DNA of 64,000 bases, taken from positions 6,014,001-6,078,000 of the forward strand of contig OZ255821.1 in the NCBI GenBank assembly GCA_965277435.1, given 5' to 3'. This stretch comes from Bog-105 sp965277435. Its GTDB lineage: Bacteria; Acidobacteriota; Terriglobia; Bryobacterales; Bryobacteraceae. Below the pieces are notes generated by a model. It made no database searches. It worked only from the letters and a program-made list of their open reading frames with translations, and was not told where the DNA came from. Shown here piece by piece: positions 9,260-18,011 of this stretch. A program made the translations under genes and the position numbers. Each line of letters begins with the position of its first letter. Within the stretch, counting starts at the first letter, position 1.

Positions 9260-9982
9260 TTGCTAGCCAAAGCAATAGAAGTCAGCTCGAATCGAAAGCT
9301 CGGTCCGGTCGCCACCACGTCCGTTAGCCAAGTCTCCTGCCCCGGCGAATGCCCCTGGTATGACGATGGGAAACAGGGTTCGCCCTGCTATGCGAACAAT
9401 GGCTTCTTAGGCTGGAGTACCACCAAGTTGAACGCGGCGAAAGGCGATCACTTGAATGCGGCCCAGCAAGAGGCGGCAGCCATACGATCTTTGTCTGGGT
9501 CGCGTCCATTACGGCTGCATGTGGTTGGCGACTGCAAAGACGAGAGATCGACCAAGATCATCGCCAAAGCCGCCGAGCGCTACCGCGCAAAACACGATCA
9601 GCCTGTCTGGACGTATACCCACGCCTGGAGGGATGTCGACCGGAAGGCTTGGGGCAGGATCAGTGTATTAGCGTCTTGCGACAGCCTCGCACAGGTCAGT
9701 CAGGCAAAAGCAAACGGTTACGCGACGGCCTTAGTCGTAGACCACTTCGAAGAGACGAAAGCATATCATCGCGGAGGCGTAAAGATCGTACCGTGTCCGC
9801 AGGAAACAGGACGCGTTCCGCTTTGCACGGATTGCCGTCTCTGCTTCAAAGATGACCTTCTCAAGCGCGCCGATATCACGATTGCCTTTGCCGCTCACAG
9901 CGGAGGTGCGAAAAGGATGAGAGAAAAGCTCGCGCAAATTGAGTACGTGCAAATTAAGCGCGCGAAAGCCGCAAGCGCTTAG
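9260..9982 (+). CDS. Cys-rich Gp88-like phage/plasmid-type protein
   Basis: A 240-residue protein starting at TTG, chosen because AGAGG lies about 9 bases upstream and the conserved start (AKAIEVSSNRKLGPVATTS) follows directly. The N-terminal SNRKLGP, then SCPGECPW and SPCYANNG, give a cysteine cluster, and the C-terminal part has a second, CTDCRLC. The arrangement resembles the Gp88-type family common in actinophages and plasmids (typically SNRKTGP, CPPSC, CYA). The Cys clusters suggest Fe-S or zinc binding. No function is established that I know of. It lies between the defence genes and purM and hints that this stretch is acquired DNA. Confidence 0.6.
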   Translation: MLAKAIEVSSNRKLGPVATTSVSQVSCPGECPWYDDGKQGSPCYANNGFLGWSTTKLNAAKGDHLNAAQQEAAAIRSLSGSRPLRLHVVGDCKDERSTKIIAKAAERYRAKHDQPVWTYTHAWRDVDRKAWGRISVLASCDSLAQVSQAKANGYATALVVDHFEETKAYHRGGVKIVPCPQETGRVPLCTDCRLCFKDDLLKRADITIAFAAHSGGAKRMREKLAQIEYVQIKRAKAASA

Positions 9983-10041
9983 TTTTCGCATTCCTTGGCC
10001 TTCGCGAAGTCACCGCGTTCGCTAAACTGAACCTTCGAGCA

Positions 10042-11079
10042 GTGGCCAAAAAAACTACTTATCGCAGCGCCGGTGTCAACATCGACGAGGCCGATCGCGC
10101 CGTATCTCTCATCAAACGTGAAGCGGCCAAGACCCTCACCAAAAACGTTCTCACTTCGATCGGCAGCTTCGGCGCAGGCTTCCACATGAAGGGTTGGAAA
10201 GACCCTGTACTCGTTAGTTCGGCCGACGGCGTTGGCACCAAGCTCAAAATTGCCTTTGCGACCGGGCGTCACGATACCATCGGCGAAGATCTCGTCAATC
10301 ACTGCGTGAACGACATCGCTGTGCAGGGCGCTCAGCCGCTCTTCTTCCTCGACTATTTTTCAGTCGGCAAATTAAACGCAGCTGTTTGCGGTGCGGTCGT
10401 GGCCGGTATCGCCAGGGGCTGCCAGCGGAATGGCTGCGCTTTGATTGGCGGCGAAACCGCTGAGATGCCCGGTATGTATCAACCCGGCGAATACGATTTG
10501 GCCGGCTTCATTGTCGGCGCGGTGGAACGCCGCCGCATGATTACCGGCGAAGGCATCAAGCCCGGCCATCTTCTCGTCGGGCTACCGTCGCAAGGTCTTC
10601 ACACCAACGGCTACTCGCTCGCGCGCACCCTGCTCGAAGCCGCCGGCCACACCCCCGCGGCCAAAATCCCAGCCCTCGCGGGTTCGCTCGCCGATGAACT
10701 TCTCAAAGTCCACAAGTCCTATCTCAAAGCCATCCAGGCCCTGCATAAAGAAGACCTCCTGAAAGGCGCGGCGCACATCACGGGCGGCGGCCTCACCGAC
10801 AATCTACCCCGTATTCTCCCCGAAGGCTGCGCCGCCGAAATAAAAATCGGCTTCTGGCCGCCTCAGCCCATCTTCGATCTCCTCCGCAAAATCGGCAATG
10901 TTCCGGAAGACGATTTCCGCCGCACCTTTAATCTGGGCATCGGCATGGTCCTGGCCGTCTCGCCGAAGAAATTTGGCTTCGTTTCGAAAATTCTCGAAAA
11001 GCTCGGTGAGCCTTTCTTCGAGATCGGCCTGGTCGTGGCCCAGAAGTCCCGCAAAAGCCCGAAAGTCCAGTACCAGTGA
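10042..11079 (+). CDS. purM: Phosphoribosylformylglycinamidine cyclo-ligase (AIR synthase)
   Basis: This 345-residue protein makes aminoimidazole ribotide from FGAM with ATP in the fifth step of purine synthesis. The GTG start is supported by the family-typical beginning TYRSAGVNIDEADRAV. The ATP and substrate segments are present: DPVLVSSADGVGTKLK, VNDIAVQGAQPLFFLDY, IGGETAEMPGMY and HITGGGLTDNLPR. Full length. Its stop overlaps the GTG start of purN (GTGA), so the two are coupled. It marks the return to core chromosome to the right of the defence region. Confidence 0.96.
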   Translation: MAKKTTYRSAGVNIDEADRAVSLIKREAAKTLTKNVLTSIGSFGAGFHMKGWKDPVLVSSADGVGTKLKIAFATGRHDTIGEDLVNHCVNDIAVQGAQPLFFLDYFSVGKLNAAVCGAVVAGIARGCQRNGCALIGGETAEMPGMYQPGEYDLAGFIVGAVERRRMITGEGIKPGHLLVGLPSQGLHTNGYSLARTLLEAAGHTPAAKIPALAGSLADELLKVHKSYLKAIQALHKEDLLKGAAHITGGGLTDNLPRILPEGCAAEIKIGFWPPQPIFDLLRKIGNVPEDDFRRTFNLGIGMVLAVSPKKFGFVSKILEKLGEPFFEIGLVVAQKSRKSPKVQYQ

Positions 11080-11672
11080 AGCTCGGCATTCTTCTATCCG
11101 GCCGCGGTTCCAATTTTGAAGCCATTGCTCGCAACGTCCAGAACAAAGTCCTCCCGTGTGAGATTGGCTTCGTTTTTTCAAACAGGGCCGATGCGCCCGG
11201 ATTGGCGCTCGCCCGCGAACTCGGCTACAAGACTGATTCCATTCCCTCGCGCGGCGTCGACCGGGCCGCCTTCGATCGCGAAGTCGCCGGTCTCCTCAAA
11301 GAGCATCATGTCGATCTGGTTTGCCTGGCCGGCTATATGCGCCTGCTCACCGGCGAGTTCGTCCGCCACTTCCCCGAGCGCATCCTCAATATTCATCCGT
11401 CGCTCCTCCCGGCCTTTCCCGGGCTGGATGCGCAATACCAGGCGCTCACCCACGGCGTCAAAACCACCGGCTGCACCGTCCATCTGGTCGACGAAAATCT
11501 CGACAGCGGACCTATTCTCCTGCAAGCTCCCGTCCCGGTGCTCGATAACGACACCGTCGACTCGCTTTCAGCCCGCATCCTGATCGAAGAACATCGTATT
11601 TATTCGGAAGCCATCGCCTGGATCATCGCCGGCAACTATCGCATCGAAGGCCGGCGTGTACTTGAAAACTAA
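11076..11672 (+). CDS. purN: Phosphoribosylglycinamide formyltransferase
   Basis: This 198-residue protein transfers a formyl group from 10-formyl-THF to GAR in purine synthesis. The catalytic and folate-binding signature is visible: GRGSNFEAI near the N-terminus, LAGYMRLL, the NIHPSLLPAFPG motif with the catalytic Asn-His pair, and VHLVDENLDSGPIL with the catalytic Asp. The start is a GTG that overlaps the purM stop. The next gene begins at the base after the purN stop, so the three form one operon. Confidence 0.96.
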   Translation: MKLGILLSGRGSNFEAIARNVQNKVLPCEIGFVFSNRADAPGLALARELGYKTDSIPSRGVDRAAFDREVAGLLKEHHVDLVCLAGYMRLLTGEFVRHFPERILNIHPSLLPAFPGLDAQYQALTHGVKTTGCTVHLVDENLDSGPILLQAPVPVLDNDTVDSLSARILIEEHRIYSEAIAWIIAGNYRIEGRRVLEN

Positions 11673-13058
11673 ATGGAATTCAACCCCATCCTGAAACGCC
11701 TGGGCGTCGTTCTCGCCGCCCTCCTCCTGGTCCTATTTCTTTTCATCTGGTTCTCCGGCGCTGAGACCACCTTGAAACTGGCGAAGCCTGTCGCCTCGAT
11801 TGGACCTGCCACCTCCATCCTGGTCGAAGCCGACGCCCCTCATGGCGTCAAGGCTTTTTCCGCCACGCTCGAACAAAACGGACAGTCTCAAAACATCTAT
11901 CAGGACCACACCCACACCAAACAGCGCGTTGGCGCGTACACTTTCTATGCCGGCCAGAAGCAGGCTTCGTTTCTAAAAGAAGGCCCCGCCCGCCTCATCA
12001 TCAAAGCCACATCGAACGATCTTCGCGGTTCAACCACCGAATTGACTCAAGACGTGCAGGTCGTCCTCCGCCCCCCAACCATCGTGGCCGATGGATTTCA
12101 ACATTACATCAATCAAGGTGGCGCTGAACTCGTCAAACTCGATCTCGGCGGAAGCTGGACCGAAGCCGGCGTTCATGTCGCCCAATACTCGGCCGGTTCT
12201 TTTGCCCTGCCCGGCCAACCCGATGCAAGTCCGCACCGTTTCTCTCTGTTTCCTTATCCTTGGGATCTCTCGCCCGATACTGTTCCGCTCGCGTTCGCAC
12301 GCAACATCGCCGGCACCGAAGTCACCACCTCGTTCTGGGTGAAAGTCTTTCCCAAGAAATTTCGCGAAAGTACCATCAACGTCAGCGATCGCAATTTGCA
12401 AAAAGTCGTCGGCGAACTCGATCCCGACGGTACCGGCAGTCTGGTCGATCGCTTCGTCAAACTCAATCGCGACATGCGCAAAGCCAACACGCAAACTATC
12501 TACGATCTACGCACTCACACCGAACACAAAATCCTCTGGTCCGGCCCATTCATCCCCGTCAAAGGCGCTCGTGAATCCTTCTTTGCTGACCGCCGAACCT
12601 ACCTCTACAACGGTCGCAAAATCGACGAACAGGTGCATCTTGGCTATGACTTGGCCCAAACCATGAATTCACCGGTCAAGGCCGCCAATGCAGGCAAGGT
12701 CATCTATGCCGGTCGCCTCGGCCTATACGGCAACTGCGTGATCCTCGACCACGGTTATTCGCTTCAGAGCCTCTACGGCCACATGAGCAAGCTTCTGGTA
12801 AAGGTCGGTGACATGGTCGGGAGAGAACAGCAGATAGGCGTCAGCGGCGCTACAGGCATGGCTTTCGGCGATCACGTTCACTTCAGCATGATGGTCGACG
12901 GAGTACAGATCGATCCCAAGGAATGGTGGGACGAACACTGGATTCATGACCGCATCTTGAGCAAAATCGGCGCTGGCGCGACGAATGAGTCGGCCTCCTC
13001 AGCGCTCGCTCCCCAACTCACTGCGTCCAGCCAAAGAAAAAAGCATCATCGCAAGTAA
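11673..13058 (+). CDS. M23-family (LytM-type) cell-wall endopeptidase, membrane anchored
   Basis: The 461-residue protein has an N-terminal membrane anchor at residues ~9-28 (RLGVVLAALLLVLFLFIWFSG), an extracytoplasmic beta-rich central region, and a C-terminal M23 peptidase domain (~315-425). The zinc ligands are visible: His and Asp in HLGYD, then HVHF in GDHVHFSMM; the GLYGNCVILDHG and SLYGHM segments are also typical. It probably cleaves peptidoglycan cross-bridges or activates amidases in the periplasm. The ATG follows the purN stop directly. The C-terminus ends in a basic run (SQRKKHHRK). Confidence 0.9.
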   Translation: MEFNPILKRLGVVLAALLLVLFLFIWFSGAETTLKLAKPVASIGPATSILVEADAPHGVKAFSATLEQNGQSQNIYQDHTHTKQRVGAYTFYAGQKQASFLKEGPARLIIKATSNDLRGSTTELTQDVQVVLRPPTIVADGFQHYINQGGAELVKLDLGGSWTEAGVHVAQYSAGSFALPGQPDASPHRFSLFPYPWDLSPDTVPLAFARNIAGTEVTTSFWVKVFPKKFRESTINVSDRNLQKVVGELDPDGTGSLVDRFVKLNRDMRKANTQTIYDLRTHTEHKILWSGPFIPVKGARESFFADRRTYLYNGRKIDEQVHLGYDLAQTMNSPVKAANAGKVIYAGRLGLYGNCVILDHGYSLQSLYGHMSKLLVKVGDMVGREQQIGVSGATGMAFGDHVHFSMMVDGVQIDPKEWWDEHWIHDRILSKIGAGATNESASSALAPQLTASSQRKKHHRK

Positions 13059-13153
13059 TTTCACTAGTCGCACCTCGACAAACTACGTAAACAGGACTAC
13101 TCTTGTAATTCCTGAAGAGGACTTCCCTCTGTCCATTAGGCTCAGGAGGCGCG

Positions 13154-13816
13154 ATGAACCGTGCCGGACTGCTTTGTTTCGCCGGACTGGCTGCCGTTGG
13201 TTCCCTGACTGCTCAGGTTGCCTCGATCCCCGTCCGGTTTCCGCTCAATGCCATTGCGGCGTGCCGCGCCGATCAGCTCGCCCTGTCCCGGCAGCTTAGT
13301 TTTCAGCAAAGAAGTTGCTGGTACGGGTCCAAATTTCTATCTCCTTGGGTTTCGTTACGCGCCGGCTTCAGCAGCGGAATCGCCCAACTCGAGAATAATC
13401 CGTACAAGAGAAAACAGGACGGCGACGATTATGGCAGTCGTTTCGGCGCTTATTACGCCCGCCGCGGCGCTCGTGAAGGTGCGGAAATGTTCATCGGCTA
13501 TTTCCACCACGAAGACCCGCGTCCGCGCCTATCCGGTGAAGCCGCTTATAAAGATCGCGTCCGCAGCGCGCTTCTCAGCGTCTTACTGAGTCCTGGCGCT
13601 GAAGGCAACCGTCCCGCTCTCGCGCCGTTTGCCGGTTCAGTCGCATCGGCCTTTGCGGGGATGGCGTGCGATCGCCCCCGGCATGATACAAACTACGTCC
13701 TCGAACGATTTTCTGCGTCTTACGGGGCATACTTCACACGGGCGTTATACGAGGAGTTCCGCCCCGACATCAAGTTCTTTTTAACCCGCACGTTACACAA
13801 GTTCAGGCCGGATTAG
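13154..13816 (+). CDS. Secreted hypothetical protein
   Basis: The protein has 220 residues, with a good Shine-Dalgarno (AGGAGG at about 13145) before the ATG. An N-terminal signal peptide is likely (MNRAGLLCFAGLAAVGSLTAQ, cleavage after the TAQ or later). The mature part has a repeated theme of SR/Y-rich segments (YGSRFGAYYARRGAREGAEMF, SASYGAYFTRALYEEF) and no recognised catalytic motif. Similar short exported proteins are frequent in Acidobacteriota, but I cannot name a family. It stands alone on the plus strand, 95 bases after the M23 gene. Confidence 0.7.
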   Translation: MNRAGLLCFAGLAAVGSLTAQVASIPVRFPLNAIAACRADQLALSRQLSFQQRSCWYGSKFLSPWVSLRAGFSSGIAQLENNPYKRKQDGDDYGSRFGAYYARRGAREGAEMFIGYFHHEDPRPRLSGEAAYKDRVRSALLSVLLSPGAEGNRPALAPFAGSVASAFAGMACDRPRHDTNYVLERFSASYGAYFTRALYEEFRPDIKFFLTRTLHKFRPD

Positions 13817-14031
13817 CATATTCGCGTTTCGCTGTCTGCCGAGGCAAGCATCGGCATGTGTGATGAATTGAACGCGGGCCTCCAGAAAAATTGGTAATCA
13901 TGCTGCTGGCCGGTCGACATACGCGGGCCGCACTAAGACGCGCGCGGTGATCTCGACCCGCTCACGTTCATATCTGACGTAGAAGCACTTCTCCGGCCCT
14001 AGCTCGATAAGCTCGTCGCACAGCCCCGCGG

Positions 14032-16215
14032 CTACTCTCGGTCTGAGTCGAAATCGCGGATAAGGACCAGATCGTTGACTGCCTTGCCGCGCGCTAAAGC
14101 GAGTTCGCCCCCGTCTCGAGACCATTCAAAATCGAACAATTCATCGGCAATAAAATGAGTGAGCTGAACGGGCGCTTTGCCATCGAGGGCTTGTCGCCAG
14201 ATGTTTCCCACTCTTCGATTCGAGACCACGTAATCAAGGCTCCTGCCATCGGGCGAGAAATAAACGGGATCATCCCCGGAAGCATCCCGGTCGAAAATCT
14301 TAAGCGGCCGATCTTCGGGCAACAACGGGCCGGAAGCGTAGTTGAATACGGCGATTTGCCTTTGTGAAAATCGCGGATCTCCTGCTGGAAAATAGTCGCA
14401 CGCGATCAGTTTGCCATCAGGGGAAACCTGCGGGAATGAGGTCGCCAATCGGGTCAATTGAACAGGGCGGCCGCCGGTAATCGGCACTGTCCAAAGCGCA
14501 GGTTTGCCGCCGATGGAGGGCGACCAGTTGTCAAACGAAGAGTAGACCACCCACGCACTGTCGGCCGAAGGCATGGGATGGACGTCATGAGCGCCGAACG
14601 TCAGCTGGAGCTGATTTGCGCCGTCGGGATCCATGCGCCAGATCTTGCCATGAAACTGGTAGAGCACGTAGCGGCCGTTGCGGGTGACGGCTGATTCGGC
14701 TTTATTACCCGGTCCGGCGGTCAACTGTTTTAGATCGCGACCGTTCTTGCCCGTGACAAAGATGTCAAGATAGTCTGGCCCGCGAGCCGAATACAGGATC
14801 CGGCCGTCGGCGGTCCAGGTGAGATCGTGGAGGCCTTGAATATTGCTGGGGGTGATCGGTGCGGGACGGTCGATTTCGTTGGCGGGAGCAATCCAGATGT
14901 CGGAGGAAGTAGCGGCCCGGACCGCAGCGGCGGTTCTTCCGTCGGCAGCAACACTGAGCTGAATGTAATTGCTTAAGTCGTTTGTGACTCGTGAGAAACT
15001 GCCCTGTGACAAAGAGACTCTCCAGATTTGCAGGGCGTCTTCCGCTTGCGCGCTCGCAACAAAGAGCAGGCTGTTTTCCGTTGACCTCATGACCTGTCCG
15101 GTCCAGGCCCACGACTGCTTACCCACCCGCGATTCCGATCCATCCGTCATTCGTACGCGAATGAGAGAGAACGCGTTACTGTCGTAATCGGAGGCGTTCC
15201 CGGCGAAACAGAAGATGGAGCGGCCATCCGCTGACCAGGCAAGCCCTCGCAGAGAAAAGTAACTGGGACGCCGGCGTGTTTCGATCTGCCGCGCGTTACT
15301 CCCATCGATGTTGGCGACGATCAAGGTGGCCTCCCAGCGGGAAGGATCCATGCGTATAAAGGCGAATTGCTTGCGGTCCGGTGAAAGGCTAATCGGTCCG
15401 GTTACACCTGGCATCACCCGAGTGGCATCGCCTCCTAGTAGCGGCACCCGATATAAACTCTGGTCGCCGTTATCGCTTGTCCGAACGAAATATAGGTACT
15501 CGCTGTCGGGGGAAAAGGTTAAGCTCGAGTGGCCGCCAGTCTCCGCAGTCACTGTACGAACCTCGCTGGGAGTGGCAATATGGCGGATCCACAGGCTCTC
15601 CCCGACTGGCTCGTTGAGGGCATAGGCAACATACTTTCCGTCTGGAGAAATGGCGGCATCCGAAATACTGCCGCGGGTAGGCAAGCGGCTGATGCGCATC
15701 GAAGCGAAAGCTGGAATGGCCCGATGCCGGTTAGCAAGGGTGTAAAGGATCGCTGCCGATGACAATGCAAGAAGGATAGCTAGCAAGGGCCAAAACTTAG
15801 TCTGCGACCTGACGGTGGAATCGATTGCCGCCTTTGGGACCTCGTAAAGCGGACCTGCCGGCGGTAACTCATCCGGCTCCGCTTCAACCGTTACCTGCGG
15901 CCGGAAACGGTAGCCTTTACGCGGCACCGTCTCAATGTAAGGTTCACCGTTGTCCATCTCTCCGAGGGCGCGCCGGAGTAGGGAGATGTTGACAGAGAGG
16001 CTGCCGTCTTCGACGAAGCTGTTCGGCCAGACCGCTTTGATCAGTTCATCGCGGGTAACCAGACGCCTTTCATGTTGGGCCAAGTAAACCAGCGTGTCGA
16101 ACGCTTTTGGGGCTAACGAAAGCGGCTTTCCATCCCGCAGGATGAGCTGATCGGCCGGATCGAGGTGAAATGGACCGAAGCGAAAATGCAGTCTTTTGAT
16201 GTCCGTAGCGCCCAT
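14032..16215 (-). CDS. Winged-helix (OmpR/CadC-type) regulator fused to TolB-like beta-propeller
   Basis: This 727-residue protein begins with a Trans_reg_C DNA-binding domain (residues ~10-105: LSLAPKAFDTLVYLAQHERR, VWPNSFVEDGSLSVNISLLR, YIETVPRKGYRF). One transmembrane helix follows at ~140-162 (FWPLLAILLALSSAAILYTL), then a periplasmic PD40/TolB beta-propeller with repeated SPDGK / SADGR / FSPDSEY motifs to the end. The layout is that of CadC-like one-component membrane regulators and is abundant in Acidobacteriota. The ligand is unknown. It is divergent from the PEP-CTERM gene at 16394, which is a possible target. Confidence 0.88.
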   Translation of the reverse strand: MGATDIKRLHFRFGPFHLDPADQLILRDGKPLSLAPKAFDTLVYLAQHERRLVTRDELIKAVWPNSFVEDGSLSVNISLLRRALGEMDNGEPYIETVPRKGYRFRPQVTVEAEPDELPPAGPLYEVPKAAIDSTVRSQTKFWPLLAILLALSSAAILYTLANRHRAIPAFASMRISRLPTRGSISDAAISPDGKYVAYALNEPVGESLWIRHIATPSEVRTVTAETGGHSSLTFSPDSEYLYFVRTSDNGDQSLYRVPLLGGDATRVMPGVTGPISLSPDRKQFAFIRMDPSRWEATLIVANIDGSNARQIETRRRPSYFSLRGLAWSADGRSIFCFAGNASDYDSNAFSLIRVRMTDGSESRVGKQSWAWTGQVMRSTENSLLFVASAQAEDALQIWRVSLSQGSFSRVTNDLSNYIQLSVAADGRTAAAVRAATSSDIWIAPANEIDRPAPITPSNIQGLHDLTWTADGRILYSARGPDYLDIFVTGKNGRDLKQLTAGPGNKAESAVTRNGRYVLYQFHGKIWRMDPDGANQLQLTFGAHDVHPMPSADSAWVVYSSFDNWSPSIGGKPALWTVPITGGRPVQLTRLATSFPQVSPDGKLIACDYFPAGDPRFSQRQIAVFNYASGPLLPEDRPLKIFDRDASGDDPVYFSPDGRSLDYVVSNRRVGNIWRQALDGKAPVQLTHFIADELFDFEWSRDGGELALARGKAVNDLVLIRDFDSDRE

Positions 16216-16393
16216 TTAGAAATCAATAAGAAATTCCGAAGACATTCTTAATCCTTCCCCAAGGACTCTGCCTGGAACCGGCTGGTAGACCTGTTAGTAC
16301 CTGAGTACGCGTCAATTCTAACGCACTAAAACAGCACTGCTTTGGCGGAGCATGCCCAATGTACGCTTTACCCATTTACAAGGAGAACTTACA

Positions 16394-17413
16394 ATGAAAA
16401 CCATACGTTTTGTTCCACGAAATTACCTGGCGGTGGTTGGCGCCCTTTTAGTAGCGCCGGCACTTACCCAAGCTGCCAGCTACAAATTTCAAACCATCAA
16501 TAACAACACTGATCCGAATTTCAATCAGTTGCTTGGCATCAATACGGCTGGGACAATTGCTGGATATTACGGGGATGGGATGGGAACTGTCGCTAATAAT
16601 GGCTATACGGTTGTGCCTCCGTATGGACAAAATAACTTCACAATAGAAAACGTTCCGGGCGCCGCGCAAACCCAGGTCACAGGTTTAAATAACGGTGGTG
16701 TTACGGTCGGATTCTCGGTCGACGCGGCCGGCACCAACACGGGCTTCGTACATACGGGCAGCACCTTTACGACTCCGGTGACCGATCCGAACACGCCGGC
16801 AACACCGGGTTCGATCAACCAGCTGCTGGGTGTGAATGACAAGAATCTGTCGGCCGGTTTTTATGTGACTGCTAACGGCGCTAATCAGGGATATGTGTAT
16901 AACATCGCGACCAAGAGTTTCACCGCAGTAAGCCCCGCCGGATCTACCGCCAGCGTTGCAACCGGTATTAACAATGCTGGAGCGATTTCCGGATTCGCCA
17001 CTATCGGGGGCAATACGGAAGGGTTCTACATCAACGGCAGCAAGGCCATCGACTTTGAGGCGCCGGGGTCGACCAACACGATGTTCTTCGGGCTCAATAA
17101 TGCCGGTTTGGTAGTCGGATCTTACGTGGATGCAAACGGCTTGACCAATGGCTTGGTTTACAACACGGCAAATGGAAGCTACTACACGGTGAACGATCCC
17201 AAGGCGTCGGCTACGGCAGCCTTTACGTTCACCGGGACGACAATTAACGGGATCAACGATCTCGGCCAGCTGGTAGGGTTTTATTCAGACGGCACGAACG
17301 TGAACGGCCTGCTGGCGTCGCCAACACCGGAACCGGCATCGCTGGGATTCATGGGGCTGAGTTTGATTTTGGGCTTGGGCCTTTGCTGGAAAGCGAGAAG
17401 GCACCGGATTTAG
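16394..17413 (+). CDS. PEP-CTERM sorted extracellular protein with repeated GINN motifs
   Basis: A protein of 339 residues. The ATG at 16394 is preferred over one 42 bases upstream because AAGGAGAA lies at the right distance and a signal peptide follows (MKTIRFVPRNYLAVVGALLV, ending TQA). The body contains tandem ~50-residue repeats built around GINTAGTIAGYY, GLNNGGVTVGF, GINNAGAISGF and GINDLGQLVGFY, typical of exported beta-propeller-like repeat proteins. The C-terminus is a PEP-CTERM signal: TPEPAS, a hydrophobic helix and KARRHRI. It would be processed by an exosortase, which is not encoded in this window. Confidence 0.9.
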   Translation: MKTIRFVPRNYLAVVGALLVAPALTQAASYKFQTINNNTDPNFNQLLGINTAGTIAGYYGDGMGTVANNGYTVVPPYGQNNFTIENVPGAAQTQVTGLNNGGVTVGFSVDAAGTNTGFVHTGSTFTTPVTDPNTPATPGSINQLLGVNDKNLSAGFYVTANGANQGYVYNIATKSFTAVSPAGSTASVATGINNAGAISGFATIGGNTEGFYINGSKAIDFEAPGSTNTMFFGLNNAGLVVGSYVDANGLTNGLVYNTANGSYYTVNDPKASATAAFTFTGTTINGINDLGQLVGFYSDGTNVNGLLASPTPEPASLGFMGLSLILGLGLCWKARRHRI

Positions 17414-17449
17414 CAAACCAGTTTTAGCAAACCAGTTCAGCAAACCAGT
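17412..17449. repeat. Three short tandem copies of AGCAAACCAGT
   Basis: The unit AGCAAACCAGT occurs three times with 2-3 base spacers, at 17412-17422, 17426-17436 and 17439-17449. The first copy starts in the stop codon of the PEP-CTERM gene, so the copies extend its 3' end. It looks like local slippage duplication of the sequence around the stop codon. Confidence 0.85.
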
Positions 17450-17460
17450 CGAACGCAAAA

Positions 17461-17491
17461 AAGGCCCGGAAGTGTTTCTTCCTGGGCCTTT
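17461..17491. terminator. Bidirectional rho-independent terminator between PEP-CTERM gene and rplQ
   Basis: The arm AAGGCCCGGAAG (17461-17472) pairs with CTTCCTGGGCCTT (17478-17490), a 12-bp stem with one bulged base and a 5-base loop. It is preceded by a run of A and followed by TTTT, so it should work for the plus-strand gene and for the end of the ribosomal operon on the minus strand. Confidence 0.85.
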
Positions 17492-17515
17492 TCAGAGCTA
17501 AAGTACGAAACCAAA

Positions 17516-17540
17516 CCACTCCCTCACGGTCGTGGCTCTG
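17516..17540. repeat. Dispersed 25-base repeat, copy 1 (downstream of rplQ)
   Basis: This 25-base sequence (begins CCACTCCCTC, ends CGTGGCTCTG) is identical to 23938-23962. It has CCAC/GTGG ends able to pair. It lies between the rplQ stop and the terminator. Recall of similar sequences in Solibacter-type genomes suggests a lineage-specific interspersed repeat. Confidence 0.8.
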
Positions 17541-17567
17541 TAAGCTGGTAAGCGGCGGTTTTCTGAC

Positions 17568-18008
17568 TTAAGCCGCTCCGCCTTCGCCGTCACGCAGCTC
17601 CTTCAAGCGCTCCTCGCGGCGCGCTGCACGGTCGGCAGCCCGCTTCACGAGTTCCGATCCCACCAGCTCCAGCTTGGCAGTCTCCGCACCATCGCCTTTG
17701 CGCCAGCCCAGCTTGACAATGCGCGTGTATCCGCCATTGCGTTGATTAAAGCGAGGTCCCAGCTTTTCAAACAGCTTCTCTACCGCATCGGCCTTCGTGA
17801 GAAAAGCGGCGGCTTGCCGGCGTGCGTGCAAGGTGTCCGCTTTAGCAAGTGTAATCATCTTTTCCACCAGCGGCTTGGCAGCTTTCGCTTTCGGCACCGT
17901 GGTCGTGATTCGCTCTTCTTCAATCACGTTGGTGACTAATCCGCGCAGCAACGCTCGCCGGCCACTGAGGTCGCGCTTGAGTTTGACTCCTGCTTTCCGG
18001 TGTCGCAT
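17568..18008 (-). CDS. rplQ: 50S ribosomal protein L17
   Basis: A 146-residue protein beginning MRHRKAGVKLKRDLSGRRAL, the hallmark L17 N-terminus, followed by TNVIEEERITTTVPKAKAAK. The C-terminus is longer than in E. coli and rich in Arg/Glu/Ala. It is the last gene of the supercluster, 3 bases after rpoA, and is followed by the hairpin at 17461-17491. It binds 23S rRNA near the exit-tunnel side of the large subunit. Confidence 0.97.
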   Translation of the reverse strand: MRHRKAGVKLKRDLSGRRALLRGLVTNVIEEERITTTVPKAKAAKPLVEKMITLAKADTLHARRQAAAFLTKADAVEKLFEKLGPRFNQRNGGYTRIVKLGWRKGDGAETAKLELVGSELVKRAADRAARREERLKELRDGEGGAA

Positions 18009-18011
18009 CGC

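Noticed and set aside
9061..9327. 88-residue plus-strand frame before the Gp88-like gene
   Set aside because: It overlaps the start of the better supported Cys-rich gene and shows no conserved motif.
13898..14125. 75-residue minus-strand frame at the end of the TolB-like regulator
   Set aside because: It overlaps the 3' end of the larger gene in another frame, is Arg-rich and has no recognisable motif.
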